A stretch of DNA of 64,000 nucleotides, taken from the NCBI RefSeq assembly GCF_000002235.5, contig NW_022145601.1, forward strand, positions 24,470,348 through 24,534,347, read 5' to 3'. Under the pieces are notes generated by a model, which was not told the origin of the DNA, did no database searches, and worked only from the letters and a program-made list of their open reading frames with translations. Source of the DNA: Strongylocentrotus purpuratus (lineage: Eukaryota; Echinodermata; Echinoidea; Camarodonta; Strongylocentrotidae). Numbering within the stretch: the first letter of the stretch is position 1; every line of letters begins with the position of its first letter. A program made the translations under genes and the position numbers. Positions 46,519 through 58,006 of the stretch are shown here, one piece after another.

Positions 46519-46655
46519 AAAAAGATAGAATCAGAGTGAAATAGATAGAGATAGACCTAGAGAGATAAAACCAGAGGATATAGACCTAACAAGATAGAAT
46601 CAGAGTGAAATAGAATTGATAGAAATAGACCTAGAGAGATAGACTCAGAGAGAGA
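43965..46655 (+). repeat. GATA-rich satellite array with higher-order units and (TA)n runs
   Basis: Basic words GATAGAATCAGAGTGAAATA and GATAGAGATAGACCTAGAGA alternate with (TA)n. A larger unit recurs: GAGATAGCATCAGAGAGAAA begins at 44951, 45739 and 46466 (788 and 727 bp apart), the difference being mostly (TA)n length. No coding content. Confidence 0.92.
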
Positions 46656-46659
46656 GAAC

Positions 46660-47590
46660 AATGTCTCTCTCATGCAAAATTAGGAGGGATGTACATGTAA
46701 TGCAAAAAATAACAAGCATCAAAATTTTGTTAGCACAAAAACAGTAACAAACGTGTAGGAACTCGTATTTCAAATCATGTATCATAAAATCAATTATGAT
46801 TCAATAATATCTTTATTTCATATAGAACTTATGAAAGTATATTATTATAGAGGTAAATACTTTACAATTTGACTTTGTAATTCATGGTATGTACTATATC
46901 ATAAAAAGGAGATATGATAAGATAAAAATGGATCTCATTTACTAGGCTGGTATAGATCAATGCAACGCATGTACTTAAATCGCTGACAAGCACTGGGGAA
47001 TACTGGAAAAATCCATCCAATTGTCACATGAAACATTAATTATTAAAAGAATTTACTTGTATGTTGTAGACAGGGAACTGAGTAAAGCCTCAGATCTGAT
47101 CGGACAGGCGACGTTCATTATTCATAAGATTCACTCTTTCGAAAGGTTCATAATTCAATAGTTTCATGATCACGATAGTTCCCGCGAAAAGCGTTCATTA
47201 ATCCAATATGAACTCTTGGTCTTTCTGACCATTTGATGCCAACAATTATACAATTTTTACACAAGTGCGCCAGGAGTGTCAATTTGTTTGTCATTACAAA
47301 TGTTCACTATATTGATTATTATGTCGCTGCATATGTACTTCAGATAATTAACAGATTTACATGTACATTCCATATGGGGCTGAATTCTCAATGGTAATTT
47401 AAACTTTCACCATGGTCTTATCAACCATATTACTACAGCTGGTCGAAAGGGTGAAACTCAAAAGTAGCAAAAAGGGTCTAGATACAGGCAATAATACAAA
47501 GACCAAAAACCTTCTGGGGAGCGTATATCACAATCGTGTTTCAAAAACATACCTTCTGCTTTTTACTATATTTGGTAAGTGGAGTTTTAG
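46660..47590. other. Intergenic, nothing recognised
   Basis: AT-rich DNA between the GATA array and the CAGGGGCGGATCC MITE. No homologous ORF seen. Confidence 0.4.
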
Positions 47591-47790
47591 CAGGGGCGGA
47601 TCCAGGGGGGGGGGGGGTATGGGCTAAGAAATATTCACATAAATGTTCAGATTATGCCATGGAATGTACCATAGGGCATCTTTAGGTTCAACATTTTCTG
47701 AGGCCCTTAGTTGGCCGGACCACACGGCATAAAGGTCGCAATTTCATCCCCCCCCCCCCCCTCTTTGGGAAAATCCTGGATCCGCCCCGG
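47591..47790. mobile_element. MITE with CAGGGGCGGATCCAGG ends
   Basis: 200 bp, CAGGGGCGGATCCAGG at the left and CCTGGATCCGCCCCGG at the right, each followed inside by a long G- or C-run. This terminal sequence is a familiar type of animal MITE end (recalled, not searched). Confidence 0.82.
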
Positions 47791-49694
47791 CATAGTGATG
47801 AGAGTTTAGAGGATAAACCAATGTACATTATCTTATGCAGCAGTCAGTATATCATTTTGGCAGGCTCAAAATCTGATTTCGCTCATTCATGCCATATTGA
47901 CTCAATATAGGCCTACAACTTCAGATGTTCAAACAAGATATGTAAACAAATGTCGACTACAAATAAAGGGCTTAATCTGAGAATGAAGGACCATCATATT
48001 CAGTAACAAAAGGCAAATCACCTTGACAAATAATCAACCACTCCTGATATACTAATCTGGATACAGAATTGTAAAACAGGGATGGATTTTAGCATTTATA
48101 AAATGCAAAATAATGCTTTTCTCTCACAAAGATTAAGCATTCCCAAACAGCAATACATTCTCCACATAATAAAAATCACTGTATCAATATATCATAACAA
48201 TATCATGAATATTCATATTGACACAATCCTGGTAGATTCATTAACATGATTTTCTCAGATTGGATTCAACGTGAAAAATAATATGAAAACTTGTAGTTAC
48301 CATGAATAGACCTTTCTCTCATTTAACACGTGCCATCCATATGGAGTTTAGATACATCTTTCAGAGTCTTACAGTGTATTTGCATAATAGATGTTTGACA
48401 TACTCCTGTAGTTGCACATTGTTATGCTGAACTATACATATGAAATAATCAATTGGTATTAAAAATGATGCTCATTCAGGAGTTACAAAAACATGTTATG
48501 TATTTTCATCATCCAGAAAATAGTAAATGTTCTAGAAGAATGAATGAATAAGGTTTCTTTCACAAATCGACCACAATGATATCAATTCAACAAATTGTGA
48601 GATGAAGTCAATGTCAAGGTCTATGTCATTTCAGAATATAGAGATCGCAATACACCAATAGGCCTACACGTTATACAGGGACCAGTTAGTTTGGAATATC
48701 AACATCTTCCTTTGCACTTCATAAACTGACTTGCCTATGATCTTCATTCAATTCCATTTCTCATTTTTTAATGACATAAAGAGCTTGATATCAAGGAATA
48801 AATCAACATGAAGATTCAGACAAATTATTTTAAGTAATTCCACTTTGAGGAAAAAGTGGCTAAATATTCACTATGCAATGTTTTAATGCACAATCAACTT
48901 CTATTCCAGAAACTGTCCAGCATGACATTTTCACGTCATTTCACGAATTGTTAAGGGCAGCCATTTTCAAAGCAATAAACCTGCATGAATTAGTCAAATT
49001 TTGTGTTGTGTCAATTGTGATTCAATTATTTTGTGACATGAAACTTTGGCAAATCAGAACCACTCCTGAAATTCACAAATATTTCATGCATGCAAACGTT
49101 TCTCAATTCTGGTTGTACAGTATTCTGGAAATTTTGGACCAGCATAATGCAAAACAAACTTAAATGCTACAAAAGCACCGACACACATATGCATAAATGG
49201 GACTACATATTGATCTTCACTCTTCTTGCGGATTACTCAGCAGCTATACAATTCTTATTAAATCTGTTTGGCAGATACTATATATTTGTATCCATACAAT
49301 GATTTGTGTAAAGTTTGGTAGATTCTGATAGAACTTCATTTGTCATTCAGTACAATCACAATCACCCTTACAACCAATGCAATTTCAATGTGGGGTATAC
49401 TGCCTCCATGTTGTAACACCCTCATCTAACCATTGGCAGGTGATTCCATATGTGCCTATACAAACATACGATGTCTAACATTTATCCATATATTTCATCC
49501 ATGAACGAAAAAATGTCTTGATATAACTATAGCTAATGGTTGTGAAACCAGAAAGCACCGTTATTTAATTTTCATACCGAGAGATTTTTATTTGGGAATA
49601 CAATATGGGAAAAATAGACATATGCAGTGGGATACACATTCCATTAAATCTCTGTAATACTCTATCATTGTCAGCTCCATCTCCATAGAGGGCA
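47791..49694. other. 3' flank of ATAD3
   Basis: AT-rich with no recognised repeats, so the end of the ATAD3 3' UTR may extend here. No coding segment supported. Confidence 0.4.
49587..49592 (-). terminator. Candidate polyadenylation signal of ATAD3
   Basis: AATAAA on the minus strand, about 103 nt past the stop codon. Confidence 0.4.
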
Positions 49695-49850
49695 CTATGT
49701 CACACTGTGTAGCTTCTCTAGTTTGTCTAACCTAGCATCCTCCTTCTGGTGCCAGTCTCGTTTCTGCTTGTGCTGTTTGACACTCTCCATCACCTTAGTG
49801 TCAATCATCTCACTCGTAAGGACGCCATCCTCAGAAGCAAATGCGGTTGC
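49695..49850 (-). CDS. ATAD3: ATAD3 last exon
   Basis: [20 protein letters not shown], then a basic tail ending [11 protein letters not shown] and TAG. Matches the family's [18 protein letters not shown]; the C-terminal tail itself is variable. Confidence 0.96.
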   Translation of the reverse strand, partial: ATAFASEDGVLTSEMIDTKVMESVKQHKQKRDWHQKEDARLDKLEKLHSVT

Positions 49851-51795
49851 CTGGACAAAAAGGAAAATAAAAGATGACACAAAATGGTGAGAGATGTAGC
49901 CAAGGCCTCCATTTCTTTCTTGCCAATTCAGAGGCATTATGTTGTAAGCACTTAATTTCAAATATTGGGGTAGGCAAGAACAACTTTTGATATTCAATGC
50001 TAAGTAGACTTACAAACCACATCTACATATGTACAAGTCCACAAGAGAAAACTTGTCTTAATGCATGCCAGAAAATACATCACTTTGCAATTATAAGTAA
50101 TATAGAAAAATTATATTTGTTACAAGCAACAAGATTACCAATGAATTTTGTAAGCGCCAAAGGATTTACCTCTCACAAATTGGAAGGCTAATTCCTGCGC
50201 CACCTAATTTTCATACCCTTTACAAACGTGAGAAGTGCTCACCGAAGCATGGATTTTTTTCGGACTTTTTGGTGTCATATGTAAGTTGAGTGTATGAGCT
50301 TTCCATACATATAAAACTTTTTCCTCAGAATCATATATTTTTTATTCGGCAGCCATTTCAAGAGTGTATATTTTTGGGGGGGACACACTGTACAGCAAAC
50401 AATGCCTATGCAGTACCCGTTGGTCCCCATGGTCCTCTTTTTCTTAAGTTAATTGAGAGCTGAGTTGATGAGATAACCACCTGCCTGTGACCACATAGGG
50501 AGGTCTAATCAATCCAAAGTAATGCAGATAGCCTTTAATGTGTTGTTTATTAGACTTAGTATTAATGTGTAGTTTATTAGAATGCTGAGAACATATTATG
50601 AATCATTACCAGAATTTGAGCCTATTTATTTCCATAATCCACTTACCTGCCATGCCACTCCAAGTTTAGCAATCTCTCTTCCAGACAGGCCCTCAGTCAT
50701 TTCAGCTATCTTACTGCATTTCTCATTGAAGTCAAACGTGCCAATCTTCAGACGTCTACAAATGGGTGCGAAAAATGGGTTCAGAATTATCATAACATCT
50801 GTCAAAATTTACATTTCTGGCGGAATTGGGAGACATATAGTGAATTGTGGGCATACATAACAATGAAGTGAATTTGAGACAAATTAAAAGCAAATAAATA
50901 TATTTTAATAGTTTAAGCAATGATGTGTACAAATTTGGTACATGGGACTACACATATATCACAAATGTGGGCTCACAAAATTACACCCTTCTGTGTATGT
51001 GGCAGCACCGTATGTCAATGAATAGCTATTGTAAATGAACAATCAAGAGTCACATTCTGAGTTTTTAATTTTTCACAATACATTAAGTTTCTGTTTACGT
51101 GAAGAAAATGTAGTTTAGAGGTATTCTAAGCCAAAAAAAAGCCAAAATATCATTTAAATCCCACAGTGTAGAGAAGGTTTATGAAAGGTTCAAGTATTCT
51201 ACAAGTGTTATCATATTCTTAATTTTACAGTACATGAATATCTTGTTCTCATGGCACTACCTTTAAACAGTTCTCTTTGTGAAGCCAATGTCAACTCTAA
51301 CTTTCAAAACGGAAACATAGTCTTAATACATGAATGCCTTCCAGAAGAGTCATGTGAGGGATAGGAATACATAAAAGCATCTACAACAACTATACATGGG
51401 ACTACACATGAAATAAGAAACCCTACGTCACAACACATACATGGGACTACACATGAATTAAGAAACCCTACATCACAACACATACATGGGACTACACACT
51501 TACCTCCTGCCCTGTGAAGCAGGCTGAATGACATACTTATCGAAGTATAACCTGACCATGCGCTCCCTCTCCTCGCGGCCTGGCAGATCAAACCCTACCA
51601 TCTCATCCAGACGATCGTTGATAGCCCAATCAAACTGCTCTGGCTGGTTACTCGCCAACACTAACATGAATCTAAGGGGAAGGAAGATATTGGTATTGAT
51701 TACATGACCGGTACAGTGTGGTGATGACACAATCAAACTTACCCCGGTATTAAACTTACTAACATGAATTTAGAGGAAGAAAGTCACCAATACCT

Positions 51796-51826
<31 letters not shown>

Positions 51827-54800
51827 GCCCTCCCCCTACTCAGTAAAGCATAACAATTACAAAGAACAAACAGTGAAACAGAACAGGTCAGCATACAATT
51901 TACTTTTGTCTGACTCGGGCTATGACACAAAACTAATCCAATGTGTTTTGAAAATGGAGATTTTGCAAAGAAACACAATCATCAAGTAATATATTCATTA
52001 CAAATATTAATTTCATAGAAAATAAGACTACTTCATCTTTTAGTTTTTTAAATAAAAACCTTGAGCAAATCTAGAATTAATCTCAATTGCTCTTTTGGGT
52101 CAGTCATGGATTTTGTGGAAATTTGATTTGTTTTTTTGTGGCATCTAATTGGTGAAGACCAAATCAATATTTTTCTTTGTTGGTATTGTTTTACAACATA
52201 CATGAAGGATGGGGTTATTTGTACTGCTAGAAAAAAGTGCTTTGCCTTTCGTCATTGTTTATCTTTCATTCTTATAAGATTTATTAACACAAAACAATAT
52301 AATCTGTGAAGTTTTTAAAGTTTGAATACAATTAAATAATACTGCCACAAAATAATATATATATATTGAAGAACAGCTACAGAGTAAATCTCCTAAAAAT
52401 AAACACCAACCGTCAAATTTGTCTGAAAGGCAGGCACTCTAGAGCAAAAAAGAAGGGTGGGGCAGTTGTCTAGTACCCTAAAGGGTATCCTTTTGACTTT
52501 CATCAACATCCTCCATTTAACTTTTGGGCTACAAAGAGGCATTTTAACAAGCTACTTACTTGTTCGACTGATCACCAGTACGATACAGAAAGGCATTAAG
52601 TGTGCTACGGAGATCCTCACTTATTATTTCCTGCAGCAAACAAAATTACAAAAAGCACAACAAACTTTAAATACATTGACACACATAATTGCTAGATGAT
52701 TAAAATTTAATTTGATTTGAATGAAACAAAAGTTCATGATTCATTCATGATTACTTCATCTGGTTAACCAATGTTTACTGTCTGTACATATGTAAACGTA
52801 TTCAAATATGCAATTATATTTTCTTGACAAATCAATATCTATTGCAAGGATACCAAAGGATTTGTATACAGACTCTATTGTACATTTTCCTCTGTATTTT
52901 TAATTGGTGTTGTAAGTTTGAATTCATTTTTGTTATGGATTATTGTTATTATCAAACAGGGCCTTATGGAATACCCCACTATTGGTAAAAATGCTCTACC
53001 TGTTTAAATATCAGAAAGAAATAAAGATTTTACTTACCGCATTTCTCCTCCTCAGGAATGCATCAGCTTCATCACAGAACAGTAGTAATCTGGAAGTAGA
53101 GAAAAGAAAAACAATAACGTTAAATATTAGCTGTGGCATTCATATACCCAAGGGGAAATCAAGATTTAATCAGAATCTTTGGTAGGGACCGTTAAAATAG
53201 ATTATCCGGGGTAAAACTTTGCTTTTATTCCAAAAATATTAGTCCTATATATTGACACTACTTGAGTTTTAGCAATTTTGGCCACTTTCTCAGCCCAAAA
53301 CTGATAATTATTATCACCTATGGTCATGGGTTATTCTTCCGATCGTTATTTTCAGCAAAGGAGATTGAATGGAACTTTTCTGCATAAAATTGTTACCTGA
53401 TCCTAGAAAAAGTGGTCAAGGTAACCCCTATCAACAACAACATGGTCATTTCAGTCCTGATTTGGCTTAAAAATGTCTGTTTGTGTTTAATTTTTGGGGT
53501 GGAAATCAGGCCAATTTATAAGTCAGAATCAATTGATGTGCAGGTTTTGACATCAGAATCCAATATACATTCTTACCCTCTTCTGCTTGTAGAAGCCCAG
53601 TCAAATAATTTATGTATTGAACTGACTCCCTCCTTCCCCATGGGGGCTACATCACCTCCTGTCATAATGGCAAAGTCCATCCCTGAATGCATGGCAAGTT
53701 TCTGTAGTGATACAAATACAAATGAAATACAGATTATAATAATCATAATGATGATGATAATAATAATAAAATGCAGTTCTTGTATAGCACATATCACATA
53801 CAATGTAATGTCTATATGTCTTTCTCAGGGATGCCAGTTAGAATTGATCAGAGGGTCTGAAAATCACCTAGAATGAGCTATTTTGTACACAAAAAAGCCT
53901 AAACTATGGTCTGAAAATAACTTGCCAGGGCCTGAATTCAGGCTATTGCCTGAAAACTGCCATCCATGATTTTTCAAGGACTTTGGACGTTATTACCCTG
54001 GCTTTAGCTCTGGCAACCATATATCTAAGGACTAAATCCTGCCACGTACCAAGTTTATGGCACCTACATGTAGGTAGATGGTGGAAAATGCAAATTTACA
54101 TGTATGTCTACCAAGAATATAGTATAACATAACATCTATATACAGCAAGCATGACAGGTAATCTTATATAAATAAATAAAACATCAATGCCCATCTACAG
54201 TATGTCCCACGCCTTTTAGAGTACATATACATGTACCTTAAACCAGAAACTTTTGCAACCAGAAAGTTTTGTGAAATTGTAAGGACTGCTATTTTCATAG
54301 CAAGAAAATCAAGAAAGCAAGAAATTGAATGTTATTCTATCATTTTTAATGTGAAACTTGCATGAATCTGGATCACCAACAAAAACAATGAAATTTCCCT
54401 GTTTTACAACATAATGGTATCTAAATAATTATGGTTTTGCTGATTGAATAAATAATACAACATCTCTTATCCCTAGCAACCTCACAGTGTATGATACTTC
54501 AAATTCATGATCGGCAATTATGAATTAAGAAATAAAAGTTCCTTTCAAAATCTCTTTCACTGCAAAGAGTCAGTAATATGTAATAGAACAAAATGTGGTT
54601 GAAGAAAAAAACTTCTGAAAATCAAAAAAACAACAGCACCAACAAAATTAGTGGATTCTTGTATAGCCAATCATGTCTATCAGACTTGACACTCCTGGCA
54701 TTCAACATCTCACGTTGTTCTTACCTTGGCAAAGAGAGTCTTGCCGGTACCCGGTGGTCCGTGCATGAGTATATTCCTGTACATGCCTTTGTTTGCTTTG

Positions 54801-57800
54801 GTATTCCTAGTTGTTATGGCGATCTCCCGAAGACGCTCCTCGAGCTTTGGCTACAAAACAGGTCAAAGGTTAAAGAAGGCGTAAGAAGAATGATTTAAAA
54901 GAATTACAAGACAAAATGCATCCAATTTTTGTAAGCATTTCAGGCAAAGCTTCCCTACTGTCTCGTGAATTGTCAGTACATTATAGGTTAGTTCTGATCA
55001 GGATTTATAGAAGATTTGTTGTATTGAACAAAATGTTGTGGCTTTCTTTGTCAAAATAAAAGTTGAGCAGGGATACAATTTACTTTATTTTACACATACT
55101 ACACTCAAATAATTCTCCCCCAAAAAGGCTGGCCTCCACACATTCTGCTAATAAAGGGTGTTATTTCAAAGGCATCATTGATAACAAGTCATCTTGCAAT
55201 ATCATATGAAACTAAATGGAGAAGTTTCATTTCCATTTCACATGCATAAGGGGCAGTTACACTGTCATCCAAACACGCCAAAAAATGCCAAACCGGAGCC
55301 TGGCCGCGATGTTACCAAGGGCAACTACGCTTTACCGGCAGACATGCCAAGCCCCAAACATTCCAAAACGAAGTGTGATCTTTTGGCGTGTTTTGGCGTG
55401 TTTTGGCGTGTTTGGCAAGTATAACCGCTCGCAGTTGTAACATCGCGATGTTAGGCACGTGACTTCCGGCACTTCCGGATTGTTACCCGCGCTCTTTTAA
55501 AACACGTTCTTCCCGTGTGATATTTATAGCATTTCCATCGTCGCGCGTGTTATCCGTTCATTCAGCTCCGTTTGTTCCAATTCCGTTAACTCATCCTTTA
55601 TTCAATCTTCGTTATTCCCGTCTGGCCATATCTGTCTAGTAGTAGTATTTGAGTGTTTTGTTAGATTAATTAATATCACCATGGAAGTGAACAATTCCCA
55701 TTGGACTGATGATGAGATGAAGTTCTTGATTTCGATGTGGAGGCAGGGAGAGCTCCTCCACCAGACTTCCAAGCGTCCCTGCAAACGTGGGGAAAAGGGC
55801 TTCAGAGAAATGACGTCGGCGAATTCTCATAATTCCAATTAACAACGATGATTTTCTTAACCTTCCCATATCGTTTTTACTACTAGATTTCGATTGAATT
55901 TGGGAAAACTGAATCAGCAGCCGTAGTCCGTACTTCGTAACTTATCCACTCTTGCCTCAAATACTACACGCGAGATAAACAAAACATATCGCATGCATGC
56001 GCATGGGATGTATCGCTATTTAGCTAGCTATATAGATAGCGCTAGCTAAAAATCTTATAGCAGGCCGGGGTCAAAGGTCGGGAAGACTGCACATGCGCAT
56101 TACCAACCGAAACACGCCAAAACATCGCTGAACAGCTCCGTCGGTGATGTTTCAGCACAAGTGTAACCGGGTGCACGAAACATCGCGACTTTTCAAAATG
56201 AGGTATTTGACAGTATAAATGCGCCTATAGTTGGTTTTATCATGAGTAGCCTTGAGGAGAGCAAGTGACAGGGTAATGGCATTATAATTGTAATTGGAAC
56301 CTTGGGAGTCATTCTGAATTAAAGGATCTGGGGGGTGTTTCACAAAGATCCTAAGTAGAACTTAACACTAAGTTGGACTTAAAAAGTATGGACAGCCATT
56401 GGAGCCTTAAAATGAAATATATTCAAAAGCAAAAATTGGAGTATTTTAGACTTTTCATCAATTCCACATCAAGAATATGAAATCTCCCATGATAATAGAA
56501 AATATGAAAGATTTGAATCAACATTTTATGCCTTCTAAAAAAAAATTACAAAATGTTTTCAAGGATGCTAATGGCTTCCCATAAATTTTAAGTCCAACTT
56601 AGAGATAAGTTCAACTTAGGATCTTTGTGAAACACCCCCCTGTACCCCTTTAGCCCGAAATTATTCATACCCTTACAAAGTTTGAAATATTAGAAGTATG
56701 TGAAAAATGGATTTGTCCAAAATTTATTTTTCTTCCAAATGTGTCATCGAAAAGTATTCAACAAAGGCCCTAATTCAAACAGTCCACCTTTCATTCTTGA
56801 GTTATGAACACATGAAGCAAAAACACATTAAATTTACAAGGAGTATGAATAAATCAGTTGTTAATTGTAAATAGATAGATACATACACTGTCTGTTTGGA
56901 GCCAGAAGGGCTTTCACTTATATGCTTGAACACAGTCAACATTCCTCTGGCTCCAAAAAAATGAAAGCATACATATGTTTAAATATGTCGATGATCTAAC
57001 CCTCGTTGAGTGTCGTAAAACGAACCAAATTTCAAACATGCAAGAAGCTGTAGAATGTTTATCTTTGTGGGCTGATACTAATAAAATGCAATTGAATCCT
57101 GCGAAGTGTATCAAAATGGACATTTGCTTTTCAAGAGTACCAGTCAATCAGTCTTCCATCATTCTCGAAAATTGTGTTCTTTCAACTGTTTCACAGGTGA
57201 AATTACTTGGTGTCACGATACAAAACGATTTGAAGTGGGAAGCCCATGTCAGAGATATTGAAAAAAGAGCGAATGCGAAACTATATATGCTCCGTTCTTT
57301 AGGGAAGTTCGGTTTTTCACATGAAGATCTGATTACTATTTTTATTGGCTATATTCGCCCAATCCTTGAATATGCCACTCAAGTTTGGAGCGGAGGCCTC
57401 ACTAGTGCACAAAAACAACGCATAGAAAGAATACAAAAACGTGCATTGAGGATTATCTTTAGAAAGGATTACCATAGTTACGCAAACGCTCTTACTAAAT
57501 CGAAATTACAAACATTGGAAAGTCGTCGAAATGACTTATGTGTTATCTTCTTTAAAAAAACTCTATCATGCACAAACCAGTTCAAACAATTTATACCCCA
57601 AAGAGCACACAATAGAACTTTGCGAAGAACTAACAAGATCCCTGAACCCAGGTGCAAAACTAAACGTATGCAGAATAGCCCAATCCCAGATTTGATACGC
57701 TTGTATAACAAAAGTTTTTTATGATTGTATTTTATATACTTTGAAACAAATAGTATATAATTAATTCATAAATTTGAGGTCTGATTTTTTACCAAGTTTG

Positions 57801-57968
57801 TCAATGTAATTTTTATGACATGAAGAATGAGATGCATATCTATATTTATATTTTAATATCTCTAATGTTCACCTAATAATATTCATATTTGTCTTGCAAT
57901 GTATCTTTGTATTTTATCAGCATGTACATAATTGTTTTCCCTCTCTGTCCATCTGTCCCCTTTCTCCC

Positions 57969-58006
<38 letters not shown>

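Noticed and set aside
48873..49302. Two overlapping plus-strand frames in the ATAD3 3' flank
   Set aside because: No homology, no splice signals, AT-rich chance frames.
53412..53876. 154-codon plus-strand open frame
   Set aside because: Antisense to a confirmed ATAD3 exon and running into intron; no recognisable protein.
54593..54898. 101-codon plus-strand frame
   Set aside because: Antisense of the ATAD3 Walker A exon.
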